In this document: piece after piece, positions 55,099 to 64,000 of the stretch
Layout of the letters: each line of letters starts with the position of its first letter
How positions within the stretch are numbered: position 1 is the first letter of the stretch
NCBI RefSeq assembly: GCF_019049625.1
Contig: NZ_JAFMOY010000109.1
Coordinates: forward strand, 20,617-84,616
Reading direction: 5' to 3'
Length of the DNA stretch: 64,000 nt
From: Rahnella ecdela
Lineage (GTDB): Bacteria > Pseudomonadota > Gammaproteobacteria > Enterobacterales > Enterobacteriaceae
Position numbers and translations under genes: made by a program
The notes under the pieces: model-generated
Told to the model about the DNA's origin: nothing
Database searches by the model: none
What the model saw: only the letters and a program-made list of their open reading frames with translations

Positions 55099-58000
55099 TC
55101 CTTCGCTCCTTTTTTGCTGCGGGAAAGATGATTTCTCAGCGGTGCCAGCAGCGTATCCGCCAGCCGGGCGAACTCGCCATCTGACCAGAGCACCGCGAAA
55201 TCCGGCCACGCGCGGGCCAGATAAGCGTTGCTGTCACGCTCACCAAATTTCATGTTCGCCGGGTCATGGTTTTCATAATTGTCACGGGCGGCAAACCAGG
55301 CATCACTGTCTGGCGCGCTTTGCTCCGTGCCGTCTTTTTTCAGCCAGACAAACGCAGTTTTCACGGCCAGCGGTAACGGGCGCAGTTGCCCCGCTTTCCA
55401 TGTTTCAATCAGCGTTTCCCACAAATTGCGCGCCTTTTCAATCTCCAGCGGCGGCAATTCAGCGGTGCCGTTTTTACTGACAATCAACGTGTGCATCGGT
55501 TTTCCGTCAAGATGACCGGCGATATGTGCCACCCAATACGGCAGCAACCGGTCGAAGCGGTAACTGCGTTCTTTGGTCATGATGCCAATACTTTCCAGCA
55601 CCACCCGTGCACGGTCGCCCGCAGAATTTGCCCGCAGTTCGCTCAGCCAGTCGGAGAACATCACACCGCCGGTTTCAGATTCCAGCGCCTCGTTAGCCAG
55701 CGGTTGCGGCCAGTCATCGAGCACCTGCTGATAACTGGCGAACAAGGTGTCCATCGGCTCGGCCAAGTCTTCACTCAGCACCGCTGCAAATTCGCCGGGA
55801 GCCAGTTCGCCACGCCGTTCTATGCGCTCAAGCTGCTGGCGTAAAATGTCCTGACGCGAAACGCCCGCTTCCAGCGCCCATTTTTGTGCGCGGATCAGCT
55901 CGTCCTGCAAACGCCAGTTTTCCAGCGCATTGATGTCGAACGGCTCCTGATCTTCACTGCCGGGATCTTCCAGCTCAAAATAGATGTTCAGCCGCTGGCG
56001 GAAGAAACTGCGCACCGGATCTGACAGAAAATCAGACAGCTGACGCAGCGTCAGTGCGCCTTCCTGTTCCACCGGTTGCAGCGGTTGTGTGGCAACGGCG
56101 GCGGCTTCCGCTTCCAGTCCTGCGCGCCATTCGTGCGCATAGCTGAACAGTGTGCTTTCCTGACTAAAATAGTCGCGGTTAAACGGTTGCAGACGATGCT
56201 CAACGGTCAGCGCATGTACTAAATCTTCGCCGTCTTCCGCTTTCCAGCCTGCCGCCAGATGGTCACGCAACTGCGCCACCAGCACGGACGGTGGCCGCTC
56301 GGTGTTGTCATGAATGCTGCGTCCGACCCAGCTGATGTGTAAACGTTCGCGCGCGGAAAGCAGCGCTTCGAGGAACAGATAACGGTCATCTTCGCGGCGC
56401 GAACGGTCGCCTGGCCGGTAATCACGTCCCATCAGGTCGAAATCCATCGGCACACGGTTACGCGGATAATCGCCGTCGTTCATGCCCAGCAGGTAAACAT
56501 GTCGGAACGGAATTGCGCGCATCGGCATCAGCGTGGCAAACGTGACTGCGCCGCCGAAAAACGGCTGCGTCAGGCCGGACTGGTCGAACTGAGCCAGCCA
56601 GTGATCGCGCACCACTGACAGCGGCAATTCGGCCTGTAAATCCACGCTTTCGCAGGCTTCAAGCCAGGTTTCAAGCTCGCCATGCAGACGCACCAGAATA
56701 AAACCGTCTTCACCATCATCTTCCGCAAAATATTGGGAAAGGATATTACGCAGACGCTCGCCCCACACCTGCGGCGGTGCAGGTTCTCGCAACTGACGCC
56801 AGGTGTCATCAAGGCAATTGAGCAGGTGCGACAACGGACCAATCAGCGCCGCATCCAGCCCGCCGATTTCATCCAGCGGCTCAATGTTTTCCCATGCTTC
56901 ACCGCTGCCCACGGCATAACCGAGCAACATCCGTTGCAGGCCGAAGAACCAGCTGTTTTGTTCCGGCGATAACGGCAGTTCGAGGCTCTGACGCTGTTCC
57001 GCATGCAGCCCCCAGCGCACGTTAGCGGCGCGGATCCACCGATGCAGTAGCGGCAGCTGTTCTTCTTCGATGGCAAAACGCTGACGTACCGACGGCACAT
57101 CCAGTAAATCCAGCAAATCGCTGACCGCAAAACGCGACTGCGGCAGTTCCAGCAGGCTTTCCAGTGCGCCGAGTAATGAGTTGTTCTGGCGTGGCCCCTG
57201 ATCGGCAACCGTGAACGGGATATAACGCGGATCACTACGCTCCATCAGGCCAAACACCGCCTGGATGTGCGGCGCATACCCGTTGATGTCCGGCACCATC
57301 ACGATGATATCGCGGGCTTTCAGCGTCGGATCAGCTGCCAGCGCCGCCAGCAGGCGATCGTGCAGCACTTCCACTTCGCGCTGGGCGCTGTGAGTAATAT
57401 AGAAACGCAGGGAATCGTCGTGCTCAACATCGACAGCGGGCCATTCATCGATCGTCTCCGCCAGCGGACGCAGCTGCAAAATATCCTCCTGCAACTGATG
57501 CAACAGGGTATCGGTACCGTTCGACGTAAAGAGATCGATGCGCGGGATCACCGGCGCGAGCTGCGCGGCATAGGATTCGTGGTTGTCATATTCATTCAGC
57601 AGGCCGATATAATCGCGCCCCTGCTTACCCCACGCCGCCAGCAGCGGATGGGCATGCTGATGGAGTTCATCTTCGGTAATGTCCTGCGGCATACCCGGCT
57701 TACGTAACTGGCGTTTGCGTTCTGCGCGCAGCAGATCTTTATCGGCGATGATGTCGCTCCAGTCATGCTCGCACGGGTTATGCACGCACATAAAAATGTG
57801 TGTCCAGCGGCCCAGCACTGCCAGCAGTTCCAGAGATTGTTGCGGTAACGAAGATATGCCAAATACCACCAGCCGGGCGGGTAATCCGGCAGGACGCTGG
57901 TCTTCAGGAAGGGTTTGCGCGTGTTGCAGGAACCGCTGATGCAGCGCAGCACGGCTGGTACTGCGCTCGTTTTCAGGCACATCCGCCAGCAGCGCGCGCC

Positions 58001-58556
58001 ATAATTGTGGCTGCCACAGCAGATTTTCCGGCAATGGTTCGCTGCCCTGACGGTTGGTGCGCAGAACATCCAATCCGTTGCCCCAGTCTTCCAGCCAGTC
58101 AGCGCGGTAAACCTGATACTGGTCGAATAAATCGGCCAGACGTTGCGACAGCTGATGCAGTTTACGCATATCGCCATCATCTTTTAAGAAGCGGGCCAAC
58201 GGCGCAAATACCGGTTCGGCAAGCAGTTCAGGCAAAAGGCGGATCAGACGCCAGGTCAGCAGCGGACGGTCAAACGGCGACGATTCCGGCACCTGTTCTT
58301 TGCCGAGCACCGCGCGGTAAACCTGCCAGAAAAAACGCGCAGGCAATTTGATATCCAGCGCCGCCGCGATCCCGCAACCGCCTTCAGCCACATCGCGCGC
58401 CAGCGCCAGTTTCAGCCACTGGTTGATACCGTTGCTCTGCACCAGAATCACTTCATTTTCCAGCGGCGACAGCGGATGCGCCGCCATCCACGAGACCAGC
58501 ACGTCCCTCAGCGCTTCTGAGTGATTTCCGTGTAACACCATCAAACCTGAATTCAC
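55095..58556 (-). CDS. recC: Exodeoxyribonuclease V gamma subunit RecC
   Basis: RecC holds RecB and RecD together and scans for Chi. 1153 residues (E. coli 1122). Shared landmarks are AQREVEVLHDRLLAALAADPTLKARDIIVM, TLMPMRAIPFRHVYLLGMNDGDYPR and RSRREDDRYLFLEALLSARE. The N-terminus (MNSGLMVLHGNHSEALRDVL, ILVQSNGINQWLKLALARD) and much of the C-terminal half differ from E. coli RecC and resemble the Pseudomonas-type protein. The Chi-recognition channel may therefore read a different sequence. First gene of a tightly overlapping recC-recB-recD operon, without thyA, ppdABC, ptrA or argA nearby. Confidence 0.93.
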   Translation of the reverse strand: MNSGLMVLHGNHSEALRDVLVSWMAAHPLSPLENEVILVQSNGINQWLKLALARDVAEGGCGIAAALDIKLPARFFWQVYRAVLGKEQVPESSPFDRPLLTWRLIRLLPELLAEPVFAPLARFLKDDGDMRKLHQLSQRLADLFDQYQVYRADWLEDWGNGLDVLRTNRQGSEPLPENLLWQPQLWRALLADVPENERSTSRAALHQRFLQHAQTLPEDQRPAGLPARLVVFGISSLPQQSLELLAVLGRWTHIFMCVHNPCEHDWSDIIADKDLLRAERKRQLRKPGMPQDITEDELHQHAHPLLAAWGKQGRDYIGLLNEYDNHESYAAQLAPVIPRIDLFTSNGTDTLLHQLQEDILQLRPLAETIDEWPAVDVEHDDSLRFYITHSAQREVEVLHDRLLAALAADPTLKARDIIVMVPDINGYAPHIQAVFGLMERSDPRYIPFTVADQGPRQNNSLLGALESLLELPQSRFAVSDLLDLLDVPSVRQRFAIEEEQLPLLHRWIRAANVRWGLHAEQRQSLELPLSPEQNSWFFGLQRMLLGYAVGSGEAWENIEPLDEIGGLDAALIGPLSHLLNCLDDTWRQLREPAPPQVWGERLRNILSQYFAEDDGEDGFILVRLHGELETWLEACESVDLQAELPLSVVRDHWLAQFDQSGLTQPFFGGAVTFATLMPMRAIPFRHVYLLGMNDGDYPRNRVPMDFDLMGRDYRPGDRSRREDDRYLFLEALLSARERLHISWVGRSIHDNTERPPSVLVAQLRDHLAAGWKAEDGEDLVHALTVEHRLQPFNRDYFSQESTLFSYAHEWRAGLEAEAAAVATQPLQPVEQEGALTLRQLSDFLSDPVRSFFRQRLNIYFELEDPGSEDQEPFDINALENWRLQDELIRAQKWALEAGVSRQDILRQQLERIERRGELAPGEFAAVLSEDLAEPMDTLFASYQQVLDDWPQPLANEALESETGGVMFSDWLSELRANSAGDRARVVLESIGIMTKERSYRFDRLLPYWVAHIAGHLDGKPMHTLIVSKNGTAELPPLEIEKARNLWETLIETWKAGQLRPLPLAVKTAFVWLKKDGTEQSAPDSDAWFAARDNYENHDPANMKFGERDSNAYLARAWPDFAVLWSDGEFARLADTLLAPLRNHLSRSKKGAKE

Positions 58557-58684
58557 GCCCGCATCCCTTGTTATCGCCTGTCAGGGTTCAGATTTTGCGT
58601 TGATTTGGAAAGGATTGAAAGGACAGAAAAGAAAAGAGGCGGGGCTTGCGGCCAGCCTAGTAGCAAAATGTAACGCCCTGAAAA

Positions 58685-59197
58685 TTACCCGCGCGCATTC
58701 CTCGCCGCCCCGATCATCCCGTCCAGCCATTCCTGATGACCGTTGATCATCGGATTAGGGCGCGTTACCGCCAGTTCGCGTGCCGGTTTTCCGTTTTGGG
58801 TTTCCTGCGTCAGGATACGCACGCGGCCACCGGAAAGTTCTTCAATCAGCCACGCGTGATGCACGTCGAGCCGGGTTTCGGCATCGCCTTCTGCCCAGCC
58901 GTGCCACGCCATGCGCGCTGGCTGGCCTTTGACCGGCGGGACGTATTCGTTAACCTGCGCTTCGACAGGAAAACCGAAAGTGCTGAACCGAAATCTTGCG
59001 CCGTCGCTCAGGCCTGGCCCGCTGCCGTCGTGAAAAGCGATATCAGACGCGTTGCTGTAGTAAACAGGCCATGCGGCGGTGTTATCAAGCTGTGCCCAGA
59101 GCTCTTCAACGGTCAGGCCGGTGATGATCATTTCGTTAGACGCGAAGTTGTCGGTTTCGCCGGGGATATAGCTTTCAGGCCAGTTGATTGCATTCAT
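58685..59197 (-). CDS. SRPBCC (START-like) domain protein
   Basis: A 170-residue protein of the polyketide cyclase/SRPBCC fold, starting MNAINWPESY with AAGGAAA upstream. The typical helix-grip pattern is visible: ITGLTVEELWAQLDNTAAWPVYY, then alternating strands, then a C-terminal helix (GHQEWLDGMIGAAR). Such domains bind small hydrophobic molecules. The ligand is unknown. Lies between recC and an Old Yellow Enzyme gene in the same direction, 190 bases apart. Confidence 0.78.
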   Translation of the reverse strand: MNAINWPESYIPGETDNFASNEMIITGLTVEELWAQLDNTAAWPVYYSNASDIAFHDGSGPGLSDGARFRFSTFGFPVEAQVNEYVPPVKGQPARMAWHGWAEGDAETRLDVHHAWLIEELSGGRVRILTQETQNGKPARELAVTRPNPMINGHQEWLDGMIGAARNARG

Positions 59198-59324
59198 GTG
59201 TGTTTCCTTTATTTCTGTGGAATAGCCTGCTGGCTGGTGTTCACAAAGAATACGTCTCACCGAGATATTACGGAAATCACCACTTGTGATAATAGATATG
59301 TCGTATTTTTATATCTAAATGCAG

Positions 59325-59362
59325 GGCAAAAAAACAGACAGAAGAAAACTTCTGCCTGTGAG
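59325..59362 (-). terminator. Terminator after the Old Yellow Enzyme gene
   Basis: ACAGACAGAAG (59334-59344) / CTTCTGCCTGT (59349-59359) stem followed on the minus strand by T7. Confidence 0.85.
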
Positions 59363-59387
59363 TTAACTACCTGAACTACAACGATTA

Positions 59388-60485
59388 TCAGCTGATGCTG
59401 TAACGCTCAAGCCAGTGTGCATAAGGCGCAGGCAGAACCCATGACGGATTATCTTCGCCCAGTTCTTTCGCCAGCGCATACGGATAATGCGGGTTGGCGA
59501 GCATTGCACGGCCAATCATGACCAGATCCATATCTTCTTCGCTGATGCAGCGCTCGGCGATTTGCGCGGAAGCCACGCCCCATGAACTGGCCACCGGTAA
59601 ACCGGCTTCTGCACGCACGCGACGCGATACCGGCGCCAGGAAACCGGCACCCCACGGTATCTGCGCTTCCCATGTCGAGAATCCAACGCTGACGTTGAGC
59701 ATATCAAGCCCTTTCTCACGCAGGATGCGCGTCAGTTCGATGGATTCCGCCAGCGTTTCTTCGTCGCGGCCATCGTATTCAATTACGCCAAAACGCGCGG
59801 TGATCGGCAGGTTTTTCGGCCAGACGGTGTTTACTGCGTCGAAAGTTTCAATCAGGAAACGGCTGCGACCGGCGAAGTCACCGCCGTATTCGTCGGTACG
59901 GGTGTTCGAATGCACGGAAAAGAAACTTTGCGCCAGATAGCCGTGGGCAAAATGTAGTTCCAGCCATTCAAAACCGGCATCGCGGGCACGTTTTGCGGCG
60001 GCAACAAAATCCGCCATTACACGCTGAATATCAGCTTTGGTCATTTCTTTCGGCACTTTTGGCAGATGTTTGCCGAACGCAACGGCAGAGGGCGCAATCG
60101 TTGCCCAGCCACGCGAATCGCCTTCTGCAATATGGTCATCCCCTTCCCACGGCAGATTGGCGCTGGCTTTACGGCCTGCGTGACCGATCTGGATCCCCGG
60201 CACTGCGCCTGCGGCTTTGATGGATTTGGCGATTTTCGCCAGTTCAGCGGCCTGTTCGTCGTTCCAGACCCCCAGACATCCCGGGGTGATCCGGCCTTCC
60301 GGCGAAACCGCTGTTGCTTCGACGATCACCAGACTCGCCCCGCCGCGTGCCAGCGTGGTGTAATGCACATGATGCCAGTCGTTCGGCACGCCGTCAGTGG
60401 CGGAATACTGGCACATCGGCGGAACAGCAATACGGTTTTTCAGGGTGACGTCTTTGAGCGTAAAAGGCGTGAACAGTGCAGACAT
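59388..60485 (-). CDS. NADH:flavin oxidoreductase, Old Yellow Enzyme family (YqjM/XenA-like)
   Basis: A 365-residue FMN-dependent ene-reductase, starting MSALFTPFTLKDVTLKNRIAV. Residues typical of the thermophilic-like OYE class are visible: PPMCQYSATDG (the Cys near residue 26 tunes FMN), GHAGRKAS (substrate-binding His), LHFAHGYLAQSF and the C-terminal MIGRAMLANPHYPYALA. It reduces activated C=C bonds of electrophiles such as quinones, maleimides or nitro compounds. Divergent LysR gene 122 bases away is its likely regulator. Confidence 0.92.
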   Translation of the reverse strand: MSALFTPFTLKDVTLKNRIAVPPMCQYSATDGVPNDWHHVHYTTLARGGASLVIVEATAVSPEGRITPGCLGVWNDEQAAELAKIAKSIKAAGAVPGIQIGHAGRKASANLPWEGDDHIAEGDSRGWATIAPSAVAFGKHLPKVPKEMTKADIQRVMADFVAAAKRARDAGFEWLELHFAHGYLAQSFFSVHSNTRTDEYGGDFAGRSRFLIETFDAVNTVWPKNLPITARFGVIEYDGRDEETLAESIELTRILREKGLDMLNVSVGFSTWEAQIPWGAGFLAPVSRRVRAEAGLPVASSWGVASAQIAERCISEEDMDLVMIGRAMLANPHYPYALAKELGEDNPSWVLPAPYAHWLERYSIS

Positions 60486-60549
60486 AATATTTCCTCGGTG
60501 GATTGGCGCATTCAGCACACAGAGTGCTGCCAAAGAGCTATAAGCAGAA

Positions 60550-60575
60550 GTATAGAAATATTATAGTGCCTATCA
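60550..60575. promoter_or_regulatory. AT-rich dyad between the OYE and LysR genes
   Basis: TATAGAAATATTATA (around 60553-60567) is an interrupted dyad with TATA arms in the shared promoter region. This is the size and position expected of a LysR-type operator. The assignment rests on position only. Confidence 0.3.
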
Positions 60576-60607
60576 TCTTTCGTTATAACTCAATCGGTGC
60601 CCTGCTC

Positions 60608-61510
60608 ATGCGCAATCTGAAGAGTCTCGACCTCAACCTACTAAAGACTTTTGATGCGCTGCTTGATGAGCGCAGCGTAACCCGCGCCGCTGAACGTCTT
60701 TCCCTGACGCAGCCCGCCGTGAGCAGCATGCTGACGCGCCTGCGGGAAAGTTTTGATGATCCTTTATTTGTACGTGCGCGCTACGGCATCGTGCCGACCG
60801 AGCGTGCGCTGGCGCTGGCTAAACCGGTGAAACAATTGATGGCGCAAATAGACGCGCTGTTGCAGCCGGAAGAATTTGTGCCCGCTGACTGCGAGATGAC
60901 CTTTACCCTTGCCGCCACCGATTACGCGCTCAGCGTGATTATCGTGCCCTTCTTTTCTCTGTTGCAGAAGCTGGCACCGGGCATTCATCTGTCGGTTCAG
61001 CGGGCTGAGGATACGACCATTCAGGGGCGGCTGGAGCGCGGTGAAATTGACCTCGCGCTGCTAACGCCGGAGACAACGCCGCCTGATTTGCATATCCGCC
61101 ATTTGTACGATGAACGGTACGTGTGTACTCTGCGCAAAGGCCATCCGGCGCTGAATAAAGGCTCGATTTCGCTGGATACTTTTTGTCAGTTCGACCACGC
61201 GCTGGTGTCACTGAGCGGCGAAAATTTTGCCGGGGTGACGGATACCGCGCTTCAGGCGCTGGGCAAAAAGCGCAACGTGGTGCTGTCGGTGAACAGTTTT
61301 CTGGTGCTGCCGCCGGTATTGCAGACCACAGATCTGATTGCCGTCGTACCGGAACGCCTGGTGCGCGACGCCGCCGGGCTGGAAGTCATGCCCCCTCCGC
61401 TCGACATTCCCGGCTTTACGAAAGTTGCCGCGTGGCATGAGCGTTCGCATCTTTCTGCTGCACATCAGTGGCTGAGACAGCTACTGGCTGACGTCTGTCG
61501 TGAACAATAA
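60608..61510 (+). CDS. LysR-family transcriptional regulator
   Basis: A 300-residue regulator starting MRNLKSLDLNLLKTFDALLDERSVTRAAERLSLTQPAVSSMLTRL, the common winged-helix signature. The start resembles the NahR/NodD/LinR subgroup. The effector domain (about residues 90-300) is complete. An ATG at 60608 is used because similarity begins there. Probably controls the divergent ene-reductase in response to an electrophilic or aromatic compound. Confidence 0.9.
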   Translation: MRNLKSLDLNLLKTFDALLDERSVTRAAERLSLTQPAVSSMLTRLRESFDDPLFVRARYGIVPTERALALAKPVKQLMAQIDALLQPEEFVPADCEMTFTLAATDYALSVIIVPFFSLLQKLAPGIHLSVQRAEDTTIQGRLERGEIDLALLTPETTPPDLHIRHLYDERYVCTLRKGHPALNKGSISLDTFCQFDHALVSLSGENFAGVTDTALQALGKKRNVVLSVNSFLVLPPVLQTTDLIAVVPERLVRDAAGLEVMPPPLDIPGFTKVAAWHERSHLSAAHQWLRQLLADVCREQ

Positions 61511-61559
61511 TGACGCTTTCTGAAACTACATTAAAACCGTCTTAAAAAGGGTTCAAACC

Positions 61560-61877
61560 ATGGAAAAATTGCCAGCTATCACCATCACCTATTGTTCTCA
61601 ATGCAACTGGCTGCTGCGTGCCGCGTGGATGGCGCAGGAACTGCTGAATTCGTTCAGCACCGATCTTGCATCCGTGACCCTTGTCCCCGGCACCGGGGGG
61701 ATCTACGAGATTAAAGTCGATTACGAGATTATCTGGGAGCGTAAACGCGATGGCGGTTTTCCGGACGCCGCACCGCTCAAACAGCGCGTGCGCGATATCT
61801 GCTTCCCGGAAAGATCGCTCGGGCATGTGGATAAGAAGAAGATTGGTGAGGACGATCAGACAGGCTCGGCAACCTGA
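61560..61877 (+). CDS. SelT/SelW/SelH (Rdx) family redox protein, cysteine form
   Basis: A 105-residue thioredoxin-like protein with ITITYCSQCNWLLRAAWMAQELL. The CxxC pair (residues 12 and 15) stands where animal SelW has CxxU. VTLVPGTGGIYEIKVD, then RDGGFPDAAPLKQRVRD complete the Rdx fold. The exact bacterial role is unknown; a thiol-redox function is inferred from the family. It follows the LysR gene by 49 bases in the same direction. Followed by a hairpin terminator. Confidence 0.85.
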   Translation: MEKLPAITITYCSQCNWLLRAAWMAQELLNSFSTDLASVTLVPGTGGIYEIKVDYEIIWERKRDGGFPDAAPLKQRVRDICFPERSLGHVDKKKIGEDDQTGSAT

Positions 61878-61904
61878 CGACAGCCCCAAAGCACCGGTAA
61901 TTTA

Positions 61905-61937
61905 ATAGCGGGCGATGCTCAGAAACGCCCGCTTTCC
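61905..61937 (+). terminator. Terminator after the Rdx gene
   Basis: AGCGGGCG (61907-61914) / CGCCCGCT (61926-61933) stem with a short T tail. Confidence 0.65.
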
Positions 61938-62058
61938 GAGCTGAAATATATCAAAAACCGCCCCTACCCCTACAAACCGCTCTTTTTTGTGACTCACTTC
62001 AAGTTTTTTACCTTCCTGCCGATACCTGAAGCTTAAGATTCCTTCCAGGGAAACGCCC

Positions 62059-63846
62059 ATGTTAAAGACTATCCGCTCGCGCATTATCACAGCCTGTATC
62101 GCCATCGTAGCGTGCTCGCTGGTTATCAATACGTTCCTCAGTTACACCGTTGCAAACAAATACAACCGTCAGGCGACAGACAGTACGCTCAACGCCCTGA
62201 CGTCCAGCCACACGCAAGGGATAAGCGACTGGGTCAGTTCTAAAACAGGGATGATCGTTTCACTGCAACAGGTCGCCATGTCGGAAGATCCGATCCCGGT
62301 GCTCAAACAGATGGCCAGTGCAGGCGGATTTACTAACGTCTATATCGGTTATGCCAACAAAACCGCGAAGTTCTCTGATCCGACCGGTGTGCCCACGGAT
62401 TATGACCCGACCGGTCGCCCGTGGTATACGCAGGCAGCTGAGGCCGGACATCCGGTTGCCACGCCGCCGTATATTGATGCCGGAACCGGTAAGTTGGTGG
62501 TCACTTTCGCAGTACCGGTTATAGAGTCCGGTACCCTGAAAGCGATTGTGGCCGGTGATGTATCAATGGACAGCGTGGTGAATAACGTCAACACCATTCA
62601 CCCGACGCCCGGCAGTTTCGGCATGCTGGTGGATAAATCCGGCATTATCATTGCGCATCCTGATGCCAGTCTGGCGCTGAAACCCTTCTCTGCGCTTGCA
62701 CAAGGCATCAATTTACCGGCGCTGTTTGCGGCGAATTCACCGCTGGATATTGAGCTCAATGGCGCGGTGAAACGCGTTCGTGCCATGCCGGTGGCAGGCA
62801 CGGAATGGTATACGCTGGTGGCGCAGGATAAGAAAGAATCGACAGCCGGTATGCGATCCCTGCTGACTTCTTCGGTGATCACGCTGATTGTGATCGTACT
62901 GATTTCAGCCGCCATTATCGGGCTGATTATCAGCAAATCTTTCCACCGTCTGTCTGTGGTGCGCGATACGCTCAACGCGATAAGTTCCGGTGAAGATGAC
63001 CTCACACAGCGCCTGCCGACTGACGGGCACGATGAAGTGACGCAAATCGCGCACGCCTTCAACACTTTCGTCGATAAGCTCAGTAAGGTAATGTCGGAAA
63101 TCCGCACCACAAGCGAATCCGTCAAAATTGCCGCCGATGAAATCGCCGCTGGCAATAATGATTTGTCGGGACGAACCGAATCCGCTGCGGCCAGCCTGCA
63201 ACAGACTGCGGCGTCGCTGGAACAAATCACGGCAACCGTTTCTCAGTCGGCAAGTTCTGCCAAACAGGCATCCAACACTGCGAGAACAGCGTCGGAAGCA
63301 GCAATGCGTGGTGACGAAGTGGTGACGAAGGTCATCACGACGATGGAAAGCATCGAAACAGCTTCCTCGAAAATCGGGGATATTACTGGCGTTATTGACG
63401 GAATCGCGTTCCAGACCAACATTCTGGCACTGAATGCAGCGGTCGAAGCCGCTCGTGCCGGTGAACAGGGACGCGGTTTTGCGGTCGTCGCCAGCGAAGT
63501 GCGCAGTCTTGCACAACGCAGTGCGCAGGCGGCGAAGGAGATCAAAGTGCTGATCGAATCCACCGTAAGCAGCGTGGCATCCGGCTCGGCGCAGGTGCGG
63601 CTGGCCAGTGACAGCATGAGTGAAATCGTCAGCAACGTGTCGAATGTCAGCAATGTGATGCTGGAGATCACCCACGCCTCTGAAGAGCAAATGCAAAGTA
63701 TCCATGAGATCAACCGCGCGATCACGCAGCTCGACGGCATGGTCCAGCAGAACGCCGCCATGGTTCAGCAGTCCACCGGCGCCGCGTCGGCATTGCAGGA
63801 ACAGGCAACCGGTCTGGCCGTGGCTGTCGGGCATTTCCGCGTGTAA
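62059..63846 (+). CDS. Methyl-accepting chemotaxis protein with dCache sensor
   Basis: A 595-residue chemoreceptor. First span about residues 9-29, periplasmic double-Cache domain about 35-270, second span about 276-298, HAMP about 299-352, then a long signalling helix bundle with the hairpin tip [49 protein letters not shown]. The Cache pocket shows YDPTGRPWY, then [12 protein letters not shown] and GDVSMD, the arrangement described for amino-acid-binding dCache domains. The C-terminus (AVAVGHFRV) lacks the NWETF CheR-tethering pentapeptide. Confidence 0.95.
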   Translation: MLKTIRSRIITACIAIVACSLVINTFLSYTVANKYNRQATDSTLNALTSSHTQGISDWVSSKTGMIVSLQQVAMSEDPIPVLKQMASAGGFTNVYIGYANKTAKFSDPTGVPTDYDPTGRPWYTQAAEAGHPVATPPYIDAGTGKLVVTFAVPVIESGTLKAIVAGDVSMDSVVNNVNTIHPTPGSFGMLVDKSGIIIAHPDASLALKPFSALAQGINLPALFAANSPLDIELNGAVKRVRAMPVAGTEWYTLVAQDKKESTAGMRSLLTSSVITLIVIVLISAAIIGLIISKSFHRLSVVRDTLNAISSGEDDLTQRLPTDGHDEVTQIAHAFNTFVDKLSKVMSEIRTTSESVKIAADEIAAGNNDLSGRTESAAASLQQTAASLEQITATVSQSASSAKQASNTARTASEAAMRGDEVVTKVITTMESIETASSKIGDITGVIDGIAFQTNILALNAAVEAARAGEQGRGFAVVASEVRSLAQRSAQAAKEIKVLIESTVSSVASGSAQVRLASDSMSEIVSNVSNVSNVMLEITHASEEQMQSIHEINRAITQLDGMVQQNAAMVQQSTGAASALQEQATGLAVAVGHFRV

Positions 63847-63909
63847 TCACGCCGCCTGAGTATGATATTTACCCTAAATAGCTGCGCTTAATAGTAGATC
63901 ACTGAAGGG

Positions 63910-63978
63910 AACTCAATCCGGTTTGAGCGATCTGATCAATCGCCAAACATCACAAACCCTCACAAACCGGACTGAGTT
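63910..63978. repeat. Inverted repeat just before the IS630-like reading frame
   Basis: AACTCAATCCGGTTTG (63910-63925) and CAAACCGGACTGAGTT (63963-63978) are complementary at 15 of 16 positions with 37 bases between them. They directly precede the ATG at 63979. They may be part of the left end of an insertion sequence. Confidence 0.5.
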
Positions 63979-64000
63979 ATGCCGATCATAGCACCTATAC
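63979..64000 (+). mobile_element. Start of an IS630-family transposase gene, cut by the window edge
   Basis: Only seven codons are visible (MPIIAPI). That start is what I recall for IS630-type transposases common in Enterobacterales. Together with the inverted repeat just before it, it suggests the left edge of an insertion sequence downstream of the chemoreceptor. The identification rests on very little sequence. Confidence 0.4.

Noticed and set aside
55099..55209. Upstream extension of recB into recC (37 extra codons)
   Set aside because: It would overlap recC by over 100 bases. The ATG at 55098 overlaps the recC stop as ATGA, a normal coupled start.

Overview
The window is chromosomal DNA from an enterobacterium. 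Long stretches keep the order of the E. coli der-to-purL region: der-bamB-yfgM-hisS-ispG-rodZ-pilW-rlmN-ndk-sseB-pepB-iscS-iscR-trmJ-suhB, then csiE/hcaT/glyA/hmp, then glnB-glrR-qseG-glrK-glmY. Protein lengths and motifs are typical of Enterobacterales. The accessory content (a membrane gluconate dehydrogenase, many small lipoproteins and membrane peptides, an intergenic repeat of a type I associate with Yersinia, Serratia and Rahnella) suggests Yersiniaceae, perhaps near Rahnella, Ewingella or Rouxiella. The genus is an inference. I see no rRNA, tRNA, CRISPR array or prophage. The only mobile DNA is the apparent edge of an IS630-type element at the far right.

Region by region. 1-811 is the start of an AEC-family permease that runs off the left edge. 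878-16041 is a minus-strand housekeeping block for outer-membrane assembly, HisRS, isoprenoid synthesis, cell shape, rRNA/tRNA methylation, nucleotide balance and Fe-S regulation. 16169-24341 holds suhB, a ZevAB-like zinc system with a Zur-like operator, csiE, hcaT, glyA and hmp with an NsrR-type site. 24416-27976 is a three-subunit gluconate dehydrogenase operon lying between hmp and glnB, which are neighbours in E. coli. 28399-33030 is glnB, the GlrR/QseG/GlrK envelope-signalling operon and the small RNA GlmY, with a sigma-54 promoter and three GlrR sites.

From 33036 rightwards the E. coli order ends. There are two diguanylate cyclases (33036-34013, 44153-45715), an extra PBP2 (MrdA paralogue), an alpha/beta hydrolase, a YhjX-type transporter with a YpdB-like direct repeat, two groups of unannotatable 28-52-residue membrane peptides, a cold-shock protein, YaiW-like and YiaF-like lipoproteins, a LysR/MFS pair, a recC-recB-recD operon, an Old Yellow Enzyme/LysR pair, an Rdx-type redox protein and a chemoreceptor.

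Most notable observations: (1) the isc operon is collapsed to iscR and iscS. The genes iscU, iscA, hscB, hscA, fdx and iscX, which normally sit between iscS and pepB, are absent, and IscS lacks about 15 C-terminal residues of the tail known to contact the scaffold IscU. (2) recC-recB-recD overlap by ATGA junctions, with no ptrA between recC and recB and no thyA or argA neighbours. RecC looks more like the Pseudomonas/Burkholderia type than the E. coli type. (3) There are two groups of tiny single-span membrane proteins. (4) Several regulatory sites are recognisable by eye: IscR, NsrR, Zur-like, GlrR, YpdB-like and PurR-like.
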